From the NCBI RefSeq assembly GCF_003672135.1, contig NC_039507.1, positions 18,034,278-18,098,277 on the forward strand: DNA of 64,000 nucleotides, written 5' to 3'. The position numbers and the translations under genes are program-made. Source of the stretch: Ooceraea biroi (Eukaryota > Arthropoda > Insecta > Hymenoptera > Formicidae). Under the pieces are notes generated by a model, which saw nothing but the letters and a program-made list of their open reading frames with translations, did not search any database and was not told the DNA's origin. Of this stretch, positions 12,001-23,639 are shown piece by piece; position 1 is the first letter of the stretch, and each line of letters begins with the position of its first letter.

Positions 12001-14604
12001 TCGAGATATGGCGGATACGGTCTACCGTTATGGAGAATCACGAGGACGCGATCGCGAAGGCCGGATATAAGTATCACGTCGCGATACCGTCGTCTCGATA
12101 ACGTAACGAGCGACATACCATCGCGATGATCCGAGAAGGGCACCTCAATTACCGTGCCTGGTCAGCCGGTAGTAGGTATGCGAGCAGATTGCGTTACCGT
12201 AATTGATTAGGCAACGGTAATTGCCGGTAATTAGAGCATTGGTAGTAACGCGCCACGTGCTGCGCATCTCCATCTCCACGAGGTCCGCGCTGCGAGGGCA
12301 CTCTCAGTCCTCCAAGTCCGGCCAAAGAGTACATAATTAACTCTGATTACTCGATTCCGGGTATTGTGATCTACTCCAACGCGAAATTGGAATCTACCGC
12401 TGCCGCGTGCGCTGGACGCTGGGCATTAAACAACCTCGATTACCGTTCGCTATCGGAAAACGTTTCTTTATCCGGCCGCCTGCGCCTTCGCTTCTGCAGT
12501 TACTGTGTCAATTTCGCGAATTGCCAGGCACGGCGTGCAATCTGCCATCGGCTATAATCCTCTCGCGCTATATTTGTCAAAAATATTTAGGACAGCCGAT
12601 TCATCTTCCCGGCGATATAGATTTACCCGGCAGTTTCGATACGTTTTAACGCTCTTCGTACCTCTGCCTGTCTCTTTCTATCTATTTCTCTCTCTCTCTT
12701 TCTCTCACCGAAGGTATTCCTATGCCGAAAAATTTATTACGAGCCTCGAGCGACGTCCTCGCTCTCGTATCGCGCTTTTAATTCAATCGCAGATCGTTTT
12801 CACGTACACGTATCTCGCATGCATCCCGGGATATTCTAAAAAAGCACGCAATTGACGATTAACGTAGCGCTAGCTAGAAAGCGATACCTATATAACATAA
12901 GCGTCCGATAAATGCTGAATGAGAACGCGCCGGTTTGTACTTTTCTCGACGCTGCATTTTATCGAAACACCTGGCTGTTCTGTCATTCCATGCGCGTCCT
13001 ACCTTTCCATTCTCTCAGATGGCCGAGATGGAGATTCACTGTGATTTCGGGAACGATTCTGTCCAACGTCGCGCCAATGTCTTGGCCATTCGATAAATCG
13101 AGGTCGTATACGTACACCGACAGTCGACACACAGGTAGGATGCGCGTGTACATGTACGAAGAAAACGTGTGTCATCCACGCGTTCGCCGTGTCTCGATAA
13201 TATCGAGCGTGGCCGCCGCTTATCGATAACGGCTCGTTCCACGCGTCGTCCTCCGTTCTGTCTACTCCATTGCCTCGTGTAAACGTACGCAGATCGGCTT
13301 TAGCGATCGCTGCCCGGTAATCTGGACCAAGTAGGTACCGTGCCAGAATCAGGATTCTCGATGGAAGCGGGAAGTGTATCGGAGAGCACTCCCGTGCCCG
13401 ATCGAGTACTGTCAACGAATCGATGGAGTGCTCGCAGCGAAGAGCACGCGGGAAGGAAGAATAATGGGATACGAGCGCAGGGTGCAATATAATTTGCATC
13501 GTGCGCCGAAATTCAAACGTTAGCCTCTTTGCTCGCAGTGAATGCCAAATACTGCGTATTAATCAGAGACTCTGAATTCTCTTGCGAATTTCGTGCCGCT
13601 TTTTCTGGAGCGCCTGCACACTCTATAATCGTGCGCCGCCGTACGCAATTACGGATTATATAAAATTATAACAAGCTGATATTTTATTATTATATTATTC
13701 CGAAAGAGGCATGCACCCGTAATTACGCTCGATATTTAATGCGCGTGTGCGAATGCATTTTTAAATATTTTTATAACCGAGATATTAACGAATGATTTAT
13801 ACGGTTATAAATAAATTTGATTGCATTTAATGAGAAATCGAAAGATATTCAGCATGTATGAAATTATTAAAATACGAACAGCGGCGCGTTCGATAATAAT
13901 GAATGTCGGAAAATTAACAGAGACGTTATCTTGTTCGCTGATGCATTCGAGACATTATATATTTATCATGTGATATTTCAACAGAATGCAATCCGCTAAA
14001 AATTACACGCACCAGGTGCGTATCATATTATTGATCTTTATCTACAGAGAGATCGTACATGACTCTTCCAATATGACCGCGCTGGTTGTGTAATTGTGCG
14101 AAATGCACGAGCGATAAAACCGAGCAGAAGGGAAATACAAATAAGAGCTGATTAGAACGTGGAAACTCTATCGACCAGACTAGAGTGCGCAAACACGTCC
14201 TGCCTACCTTTGTATGCACTCGATTTTAAAGCGACGTGCCTTTCGACGGCCACGAGCAGTTTCCCGTCATGTTCCCGTTCATTTAGATTCACTTCCCTCT
14301 AATTATTGTTGATTTGGATCTATGGTGATAGGATGATTGTTTCGCGTTTCCGGCACCGTAATCGTGTGAGTGTCATCGTCATTATTATACCATCATCGTC
14401 CGCGATAGTGTCCGTGAAGCCTGGCTTCTATCTTATTACCGATCGGCCGGACGTATCCGCCTGTGATTTCCCACTATTGGCACTATTCATTTTCGACATT
14501 GGAAATTCCATTTGATTGTTGACATTCGAGTGATCGACAGTACACAATTTAATTTTTTTAATGTTTGAACAATTATCGACATTTTGATAAGGTTGTCTAT
14601 CTAT
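9033..14604. other. Unique non-coding DNA, no gene seen
   Basis: About 5.6 kb. It contains a pyrimidine-rich TCC/TTCC tract (about 9300-9346), a short duplicated CTGCACGTTG motif (about 10591-10613) next to a CACGTA-rich alternating stretch (10620-10655), and a very AT-rich block (about 11575-11800). The 11200-11530 stretch differs in texture from its surroundings and could be a piece of an old retroelement, but I could not identify it. A strong acceptor-like tract ends in CAG at 13016-13018 and is followed by a 25-codon open frame. No gene is supported. Confidence 0.5.
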
Positions 14605-14606
14605 TA

Positions 14607-15869
14607 GGAGTGTGATTTAGTTTTGAGGGTTTTGCAACATATGGCTGTAGTGTCAGTTTGTTCCAATAGCTGTTTCCGATAACTGTTCTTTCTTACAGTC
14701 TTGACATTATCCATGACATTTAGTAGTATTATAGCAATAGATGCAATAACAGTCGTGTTTACATCATCGTAAAAATGCAACTTCCGAAAGCTCTTTAGCA
14801 TTTTCGACATGCGTTGCTTTTGTTTTTTAATCAAAACAAAACTGCTGCTGACGGTTATAGAATTCTTGTGAAAACTTATGGTGATTCTGCCCCATCAATT
14901 AAGACGTGTGAATACTGGTTTAGACGCTTTAAAAGTGGTAATACTGATGTGAAGGACAAAGAACGCTCGGGACAACCAAGAAAGCTTGGAAATGCAGATT
15001 TGCAAGCATTATTGGACGAAAATCCAACAGAATCCACTTCAGAACTTGCCAGAGCATTAAATGTTGATCGTACAACAGTTACCAAACATTTACATGAAAT
15101 GGGAAAAATTCAGAAAGAAGGGAAATGGGTCCACATCAATTATCGGAAAGTGCCATTGCGAACCGGTTGAACATTTGCATTTCGTTGATCGTCAGGCAAA
15201 ATAAGAAGAGTCTTTTGTCTCGGATTGTTACTGGGGATGAAAAGTGCATCTATTTTGATAATCCGAAACGCAGAAAATCATGGGTGGATCCAGGCGAACC
15301 ATCAACATCCACTCCGAGACGCAATATTCACGGTTCAAAAGTAATGCTCCGTATTTGGTGGGATAGTGTACTATGAGCTGTTAAATCCGCATGAGACTGT
15401 CACGGCTGATCGTTATCGACACCAATTGTACAAGTTGAAGCAAGCATTGGACCAAAAACGACCACCAATTGCGAGTAAAGGACGGAAAGTGATTCTTCTT
15501 CGCGACAATGTTCGACCTCACGTTGCGTTATCAGTGAAACAAACACTATTAGAGCTTGAATGGGAAGTCTTACCGCACCCCGCGTATTCTCCGGACATTG
15601 CTCCATGCGATTATTATTTGTTCCGGTCGATGCAACACGCTTTAGAGGATACACACTTTGATAATTTGGAAGAAGTGCGAAAATTCGTCGACGAATGGAT
15701 GAACTGAAAAGAAGAGTGATTTTATCGTGGTGGAATCCATCTCTTGCCAGAAAGATGGGAAAAAGTGATAGAAAACGAAGGAAAATATTTTGATTAAGGT
15801 ATTCATTCATTATCATATTTAAATACATGCGTTTTTGAGCAAAAAACCCTCAAAACTAAATCACACCCC
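14607..15869 (+). mobile_element. Mariner family B, copy 1 (broken)
   Basis: A 1263-bp element flanked by TA (14605-14606 and 15870-15871). Its ends are inverted repeats reading GGAGTGTGATTTAG on the left and GGGGTGTGATTTAG on the right, continuing into TTTTGAGGGTTT. The interior is a degraded mariner transposase on the + strand. A second copy lies at 50410-51667. The flanking DNA of the two copies is not similar, so they arose by separate insertions rather than duplication of a larger block. The DD41D element starts 27 bp downstream. Confidence 0.93.
14775..15796 (+). pseudogene. Mariner transposase pseudogene (family B copy 1)
   Basis: Relic of a second mariner DD34D transposase. The expected ATG is at 14775, but a 6-bp insertion creates a TAG at 14796-14798. 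The helix-turn-helix region follows (about 14814-15120). A lost C in the WV(P)H linker near 15130 shifts the frame. TGDEK with the first Asp follows, then a short deletion after WWD near 15363. The last part has RDNVRPH and APCDYYLF (second and third Asp, 34 residues apart). Two in-frame TGA codons (about 15705 and 15717) interrupt the C-terminus, which then runs on to FYRGGIH, LLPERWEK and GKYFD. The linker shift, the WWD deletion and both late TGA codons are shared with copy 2; the early TAG is private. Confidence 0.92.
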
Positions 15870-15896
15870 TATTATTTTATCCATGTGCATTATATA

Positions 15897-17213
15897 CAGG
15901 GTGTCCCGGGTTTTAACCGACAAACTGCGGGAGCATATTCTACTAGTGGAAATAAGAAAAAATTCTTATATCGAGTTTGCTTAGAAATGCTTTATTACAA
16001 AGTTATAAACCAATATTGAAAAGAAATATCAGATAAGTAACAACGGATTTTTTCACAAAAATAAAAATTATCTACGCAATGATTTAGTGACGCATTTCAA
16101 AATGTTGTCCTTGCACATCGATACGAGCTAGACATCGACGTAGTATAGAATTTGTTACAGTACGACATTCCTGAAAATTTTGTTGCATCTCAGTAACTGA
16201 ATTAGTAATTCGTTGCTTTAAATCTTCAAGCGAGATTACTACTGTACTGTAAACTTTATTTTTTAAAGTTGCCCATAAATAAAAATCAAGAGGCGTTAAA
16301 TCGGGCGATCTTGGAGGCCAGAAAACCGGTCCTCCTCGACCAATCCACCTATGAGCGTAATGTTCATCTAACCAGTTTCTAACTTGTCTAGCATAGTGCG
16401 ATGGACAACCGTCTAACTGTATCCAGCTGTTTTGGCGAAACTGCAGTGGCACATTTTCCATCAAAATTGGTAAATCGTTTGATAGGAATCTTCGAAAAGA
16501 TTCTCCGTTCAATCGGTCAGGTAAAAAGAACGGACCAATAAGCCGGTCATGAAGCATACCCATCCAAACATTACATCGAAATTCGTGTTGAAAGTTTCTT
16601 TGTCTGGTAGTATGTGGATTATTATGAGCCCATACATGGCTATTATGAGAATTGAATATGCCTCGTCTTGTAAAGGTCGCTTCATCTGTCCATAATATCA
16701 TTGATGAGAAAAGATTGTCCCTTTCTACTGCATTCACATACCAGTTACAAAATTCGACTCGTTTCTGATAATCGATTGGAAGTACTTCTTGTACAGGTGT
16801 GTAATGATATGCGAATCTGTCATCAGCACGCAATGTTCTCCAAATAGTGTTTCGTGATATCTGCAGTTGAGCTGAAGCACGTCGAACACTTTGTGTAGGA
16901 GTATTATCAAAAAGATTTAAGATTCTTTCCGAGCGTCGTCGGTGTCTTAGAGCTGAACGAACATCATCATATTCATTCATAGGTCGAAATGAACCCAAAT
17001 TACGTAATTGCAAATGTGCACATAACATAAACATCTTCGACCTTCCAAATTCTACACTATGTTCCGTTGTTACTTATCTCATATTTCTTTTCAATATTGG
17101 TTTATAACTTTGTAATAAAGCATTTCTAAACAAACTCGATATAAGAATTTTTTCTTATTTCCACTAGTAGAATATGCTCCCGCAGTTTGTCGGTTAAAAC
17201 CCGGGACACCCTG
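15897..17213 (-). mobile_element. DD41D-type Tc1/mariner element, copy 1
   Basis: A 1317-bp element with inverted terminal repeats of about 150 bp (15897-16047 and 17063-17213), beginning CAGGGTGTCCCGGG and flanked by TA (15895-15896, 17214-15). Long inverted repeats and TA targets fit the Tc1/mariner superfamily. The spacing of 41 residues between the second and third catalytic Asp, counted from the translation, points to a DD41D group such as rosa-like elements; that placement is from memory of the family and should be tested by phylogeny. A deleted relative lies at 51849-52609. Confidence 0.92.
16084..17034 (-). CDS. DD41D transposase, N-terminally truncated, 316 aa
   Basis: An open 316-codon frame on the minus strand inside the 15897-17213 element. 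Residues about 48-70 form a helix-turn-helix (ISRNTIWRTLRAD). The catalytic triad is D117 in WTDEAT, D208 in QLDGCPSHYAR and D250 in PPRSPDLTPLDFYLW, with 41 residues between the last two. Comparison with the copy at 51849 shows that an internal deletion removed the first DNA-binding segment (the part beginning MPKVFSNEEY) and joined leader sequence in frame to the remainder. The first residues here are therefore probably not native. The frame has no internal stop, so a catalytic protein might still be made, but target binding is doubtful. Confidence 0.85.
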   Translation of the reverse strand: MFMLCAHLQLRNLGSFRPMNEYDDVRSALRHRRRSERILNLFDNTPTQSVRRASAQLQISRNTIWRTLRADDRFAYHYTPVQEVLPIDYQKRVEFCNWYVNAVERDNLFSSMILWTDEATFTRRGIFNSHNSHVWAHNNPHTTRQRNFQHEFRCNVWMGMLHDRLIGPFFLPDRLNGESFRRFLSNDLPILMENVPLQFRQNSWIQLDGCPSHYARQVRNWLDEHYAHRWIGRGGPVFWPPRSPDLTPLDFYLWATLKNKVYSTVVISLEDLKQRITNSVTEMQQNFQECRTVTNSILRRCLARIDVQGQHFEMRH

Positions 17214-17215
17214 TA

Positions 17216-20200
17216 TAATACATACCTTTCAAATGTCCGTCTTGATTGCATCAATAAAAAGAAATTATAATCTAAAATCATATATTTATAATGTAAACTC
17301 GATGCAGGCAAAACTATGAAAATTATAGTATCATTAAGGGATATTAATGCAAATGCCAAGTAAAATGGTAAACTCTATCCTTCCCGAGACTCGCTTTAAA
17401 TTATCTTTCGCGAGTTATCTCGCTGAAAGTAATTTCATACAAGAAGCCCGTCGTCAGCTCCTATTCCAAGTTTCCGCGACAAAAGTTCGCAGTATGGCAA
17501 CGGCGGTAGCGATTTTCTCTCTCGACGGCGCGCTAAATATTTCAGCCCGGCATCGGTAATCCGTTTCCACCTGAAACCGTTGACGGCGCTTCAGTTAAGG
17601 AGACGTGGTGCTCCATCCTTTTAAAGCCGGTAGAAAGGATCAACGACCGAGATGAGACAATCCGTGGACGGATTCGCCACGCCACCGCCTATAAGTGGTA
17701 AGGGCGCGCGAAAGGAACAAAAAGACGCGGGATCACACATGCACCCGCGCGCGCGAGCGCGAGCGCGTTTTCCCTGTTACGTTACGGGATGAAACCCAAA
17801 AGTATGTTTCGCGAGATACCTTTGAAGCGACTTCTCCTTGCGCAAAAGGGGGGTAAGACCGTGTTTCGCTGTCCGCACAAGCTTCCTCCCGCTGGTTTCT
17901 CGCCTGTTTTCCTGGCCTCTCCTCCCTGCCCTCCCGTTAGTAGTCGCCCTCTCACCTCTCCCCTCTAATCTCTCCTTGCACAATTCTCGGCACGGTGTGA
18001 CACGCGGATCCCGAGCTCAGCCTTTAAACTGGAGAAGCAGCTTTCAGTCTAGAATCTCGCAGCCGGAGATCCCGTCAACCAGGATCAAGCTTTCCGCTTC
18101 TATTCTCGACTGTTCTCCGACACGCGTTCTCTCGCGCAGTGAAAAGTCGAAATCTTATGTAGACTATGCGATGCTGAAGCGGGGTCAAAGGTAGCCGACA
18201 CGGCTTTGCCCGGTTGATCCCTTGACGATTAATGAGGGACGCGTTGATCTTACACCTTTGTTAGAGCTCATTATTCCCGTACGCCCGCTTTTGCAAAGGC
18301 CCTCGTTATTTTTCTCTCAATTTCCACCGCGCCGCTTGAGAGCTGTCTGCATGTACCAACGGTACCGCGTATGTTTCGCGCTGCTCGTTGATGTACGATG
18401 CGAATTGAGCGAATCCGCTTTTTCTGCGTGATGGAGTATGTACGGAGATTTTCACTCGCGGACACACGGGTGATGAGGAACCTGTTTCTACGGTGAAAAG
18501 TTCGTAATATCGCATTGAAGAGATCCGCGCGAAGCGAGTGCCGAGTGAAGCGCGTGCGGCTTCGTCATCGTGCCGCGAATAGTACGCTGGCAATGAGTAT
18601 AAATAACATCCGTGGTCTACCGTCAATTATTTTGCATCGCACTGCCATAATGTTCGGTACCACGATGATATCTCGCCCGACCTTCCCGACCTCGATCTTA
18701 ACCGGCGCGGCGTCGAAAACGCCGAAGAAGTAAGTGTACAAGCGAGTAAATGTACGTTTCGTACGGATTTTCGTGTCATGTAATTTCGAGTGATTCGGGC
18801 CTTTTAAATGGAACGGACGGAGTGCGCACCGATGTCCGTGATCACGATAATTCATGAGAGTTACTCAGGACACCGCACATTTTAATGTGCACGCACATTT
18901 ATTATCGGAGTCGCACAATGAAACTCGCTTTATAAAAAGGAAGATATATATTTTTAAGTACGGTAAGAAAGATACAAGCGCGCGCGCTGTCTGTCCCTTA
19001 CGCACTCCGCCGAGCGTAATTTAAGTTTCTTGTTGCATCTTACGCATACACACGTGTGGCGTCGGTGAGAAAAACGCAACCCTCCCTCGGAACGGCGTCT
19101 GCCTTGACCCTTCCTGAAAAGAACCGTATAGACGAGTATATAGTTAACTGTAAATAGCTGCTCACAGCGGGCGGTAATAAGCGCTTATCTTTAACGCGAT
19201 AGTAGAGAGAGCCGCCGTTAAGGCCGCGGACAATCGCACATGTGCGGTTCGTGAGAACGGAAAAAGTCACTCAAGATGCGATGCGCCATGCTCGGCGGAG
19301 CGAGCTTTGAAATGTTAATGAGGGTTGCAGCTACCCTTAAATGCCCCATTTTTTTCGTACCTTCTTTGCCCCGACACCCGGACCATTCTGCGCTGTTCCT
19401 TTCGCAGCGTTTCGACGCGCACCGACGCGCCGATCGAAATTATATACATCGCGTAAATTGTGGCTGAAACGTGACAGAGATACTGCGATACTGTAATTCA
19501 CGAGGTAACAAATGCGTCCGCTGAACATTGTCTGAATTTTGTATAGTAGAAACCCCACTTTCTTTTTCCCGCATTTTCATTGGAATTGCAATATTGAATA
19601 TTACTGCATCAATATTCCGCGAGTCATCAGTGCTGTTTGCGCAAACTAGCCTAGTGACCGATCACGTTTGCAATCGCGCGATATTAAATATAATACACAG
19701 TGCACAGCACGATGTACAGCACTTCGCTTTTGAAAATGCCAATTATTAAAATTACGCGTCACTCTCTATTACTCTCTCTGTGAGGAAAGCTTCCACGGGA
19801 TGTCGGAGGATCGTGATCACCGAGAGATCGTAGCCCAGATCGTGATTTGCAGTCGCCCAACGCTGCAACGAGGCGAGTCTTTTTTCTCGCGAACGTGCGG
19901 GAAGACCGGGAAGGGAGTGGAAATCCAAAGCGACCGACCGATACGAGAGCAGCAGGAACGCGAGGAGAGATGGGCGAGCTTCATCGGGGTAGAAAGCAAG
20001 GAATGAACGACCGAATACATTAGGAGAGATCCTATCAGCGAGTACAGCCCGTTACCTGTGTTCGCCTTGGACCAAATTGGAGGCTGGTTCGTCGTGGACT
20101 CCGTGGAATACATTCCCCGATCCCTCTCGACCCCTTTGCGCGAGAGACGCTCGCGGAGTGACAAATGGTTCGGCCCTGAAAACGCCGCAGCCGTTATTTC

Positions 20201-21501
20201 GTGTTTCTTCTTCGTGGTTTCTTCGACTCTGTTTTTTGCGCCGCGAGACACGCTGTAACGAACGTTTCGCGACGATGTTCGCGTATAAAGAACTCACGGT
20301 GTAGCTGTGACAATGTGCCGTGGACGTATCGTGGACAGATCTTGCGAGGACACATCTCGGTGCCGAAACCAGGAAGTTGATATTTTCGTACAATTCAACG
20401 ATTGCAATTTGAACGAAGTGGCTATTTATGCTGAAGAAAGATTATCGTGTTTCATAAAGTCTCTTTCAATTTTATCAAATTATGACACACGGTGAGAAAT
20501 ATAGATATTTGTCGATAAAGATGTACGCGAATAAAAACACAGTCTATATATTGCAGCAAGATCATTTAATGCTCAAGGCAAAATTTGATTCGCAAATTAA
20601 TTGTTTTTTACAACGTCCAATCCAGTTTAAAAAAATTTATATGATCCAGGGCCTCTCGCGAGATATTATCGACGTCCGAATGACTACGTCGAAACAGGTA
20701 TTTTGCGCAAGCTATACTTAAAACACTCACACAAAATAATCGCTGTCAGGGAAGGACACGTGCGAGGTATCGCTAATTGCGAGCCGAAGTTTTATCCATT
20801 AATAAACAATTTATATCGTACTAATTTGGGTATTGCCCCCCCAAAAAAACACTATATAATTAGAATCGCTGGGCCGGTTACATGTAGCGCATAATATTAA
20901 ACTCAAGGCAAAATACAAAGTTAATTGCGCAGAAGTGCAGCTGACCCGGATGGTGATGACGCAGTTTGCACCAGTAACAACCATAGACAGAGGCTATTGG
21001 CAAAAAAGCTGACTGCAGGTGCCACGCACACACAAAGAGACCACCAAGTATCCAATAGTTTTTGTACAACTATAACTCACGCTTGACGCGCGATGAGGGT
21101 CTTTGTGAATATATATCGGACTGTAATTACTAAAGTTATTAACGTAATGTCATTATTCGCAACCTGCGAGAAGGGCGTGCAACCCGCCGTTGTGCGTTAT
21201 GCAATTTTACCAAGCGTTAATTGCATTTTACGGTTAAAATGGAGCTTACGCACATTTTTAAGCTGCATTTAAGTCGTCAAGTTATAAAGCTAAACGAAGA
21301 CACCGTGCTTCGCCTCGCGAGTCAAATATCACGATATCGAAACGAAGAAACAAAAACGCAAAAAGTGCTTACTGTGCATATCGCGATCGACACGTCGCGT
21401 CGTTGGCGTTAATGAAACTTTCAATTTTCATTTGAAGCCAGAAAAAGATTTTTGCACTGCAACGCAACGGAAGGATGGCATTAAGATTTTACTATCGCTC
21501 T
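17216..21501. other. Unique non-coding DNA, no gene seen
   Basis: About 4.3 kb, GC-rich in 17.4-20.3 kb with alternating GCGC tracts (for example 17747-17767) and more AT-rich afterwards. Open frames reach about 140 codons but overlap on both strands and have no recognisable domain. No transposon ends are seen. Confidence 0.5.
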
Positions 21502-21503
21502 TA

Positions 21504-22376
21504 CACCCACAGAAAAGATTTCTGGACTTAATGCTATTACTCTTTAATCTATCATAAAATAAATAAGATCGCTATAGCGACAATCATATTTATTATTGAA
21601 AAGAAGCATATTTTAATCTTGAACAGAAAATTCGAAAATCTAGATTTAAATAATCTTGGTGCTATCTCATTCATTTTCTCAGAAGGATTTAGATACAAAT
21701 TTGTAGCAAGTTCAAAATATTCTTGATTTCAGAATATTGTGAGATCTAAAAGACATCTTATTCTATTCTTCTAAGAGAATTTGTAGAATCTGCACAAAAC
21801 GGCCAATATTTATGTGTTGCAATCGAAAATCGGGAAAGTGTTTCTGTTATTTGCAATGAATAAGTGCAATACTCTACAAGAAATATTAAAAGGTATGGAA
21901 ATGTCTTATTTCGAATCTTATTTCTCAAGTAAGTATATTGTATATACTTACTTACATTTCCATATCTTTTAATATTTCTTGTAGAGTATTGCACTTATTC
22001 ATTGTAAATAACAGAAACACTTTCCCGATTTTCGATTGCAACACATAAGTATTGGCCGTTTTATCGGAATAAAGGACGCAGAAGCGCCGAGTCGACGAGC
22101 GACTGTGAGAAAATGATGCGTCGACATCGACAAAGCCTACTATAAAGTGGCGCTAATATCAAATTATTCTACATACAAGAATATATAAGCATAAATTTGT
22201 ATATGTTACTCTTGTCTCAAGACAGTAAGACAATCTTATTTAATTCGAGAGAGAAGAATAGAAATTACTGATTTAAATTAAAAATTGTTTTATTTTCATA
22301 TTTTTTATACTTGTAATACGATTAAATTAGTCAAGAATATTTTTCGTCTTGTTATCAGAAATCCTTTCTGAGGGTG
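21504..22376. mobile_element. Palindromic MITE, copy 1
   Basis: An 873-bp dispersed repeat, nearly identical to 33706-34558. The ends are short inverted repeats (left CACCCACAGAAAAGATTTCT; right, read inward, CACCCTCAGAAAGGATTTCT). TA lies on each side (21502-21503 and 22377-22378). The centre is a large imperfect hairpin: about 21799-21907 pairs with about 21954-22064, with arms of about 110 nt around a loop that is itself partly self-complementary (AAGTAAGTATATTGTATATA). No coding capacity. Best read as a non-autonomous Tc1/mariner-like element. Confidence 0.85.
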
Positions 22377-22378
22377 TA

Positions 22379-23637
22379 TGGCCGCATGTAGTCACCGTAT
22401 TTTTATCGTCCGGGTATTTAGCTTTTATACTGTCATCCAGTATCGCGCGGCGGGCTTGCAATTTTCACGGTGATGTGACGGAGAAGGATCCGCGTAGAAA
22501 CAATTTTCAGATGTCGTAGCGCGCGGGTGATCGTATCTCCCGAATGCGCATGTGTCACCGGGCATACTGTTAGATTAATGATCCCGTCTCGTAAAATGAG
22601 CGAGTTAATAAAATGTCACGTAAAACTCCTTCATAGCAGGGGCTTTAAAAGAAACTTCGCATCCCGGCTCGTTCCTAAATCAGTAAACTTAGAGTGAGGG
22701 AGGAAAAGAGAGAGAGAGGGAGAGGGTGAATGACATAAAAAACGACAAATTGACAGAGTCGTGAGTGGGCGTTTGCATACGCTTGCTTCACGAACAGTTT
22801 TACAGGCACGTCACGGTCCACAGGAAGCACGAGAAAAGAGGGTTTCCAGGAAATCGCGGAGGATCGTGAAGAAGCGCGAGTTCGCTACCGTATTTTAAGG
22901 ATCTCATTAAAGTGGCGCATCGATCATGCTCGTTCGCGGCAAAAGAAAACGCGCGACGAAACGAGAGACCAGAGCGGAGACAGAGGGAAAAACGAGCGAG
23001 AGCGTGCTACGTGGGTGGAGAGGAATCCATTATGACGTCGGTTAGCCAGCCGGGGGAGCATCCAGTAAGAATTGAATAAACATGCACAGGATGGCAAGTG
23101 TCCCAGGTCGGAAATTAATGTGCCTGTGGAAGTCAGCGCGGCGGGGTATCCCTACGTTGTGCCAGCCCTTTAACTCCACCGGCGACCTTTTTGAGGAATC
23201 TAGTCGGGAACGCCGCAAGAACCTCCTCGCCGCTGTTATTGCCCACGATCAATTTAGCATATCCACAAGATCACAAGGATGGACCTGCCTTCCCCTCGCG
23301 TGAGTCACGTGCCACAGGCGCGCGGACGCGTACAGGCAAATCTATCATAAAGACATGGTTGGTGTAATTCCTTGTTCTTCGTAGAGGAAGAGATCCTTAT
23401 CGCCAGCGTTCATTGTTTCGAGAAACCTTCATGATCGTGCGGAAAAATAAAAGTTTCCTGATCATCACGCGGTTAACTGAAGTGCAATGATAAATGTGAA
23501 TATTACGAGAGAAACGATTGGTCTGCTTGGAATTACGCACAGCGATAGAAAATGAGTTTATCAGTTTATTACGAGAATTATTATTATTTAATCTATTTAC
23601 TGATCTGGCTATATATATAATTTTATTATTTTATATA
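22379..23637. other. Unique non-coding DNA, no gene seen
   Basis: About 1.3 kb, purine-rich around 22690-22720 (GAGAGA) and moderately GC-rich to about 23330. No gene or repeat end identified. Confidence 0.5.
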
Positions 23638-23639
23638 TA

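Noticed and set aside
13000..13094. Strong splice-acceptor tract followed by an ATG frame of 25 codons
   Set aside because: The acceptor is good, but the frame is short, ends without a donor and resembles no protein.
17740..17770. Alternating GC tract as a regulatory site
   Set aside because: Such tracts are common in this CpG-rich DNA and nothing else marks this one.
20878..21069. Minus-strand frame rich in aromatic residues and Cys
   Set aside because: Short and unrecognised; no repeat or splice context supports it.
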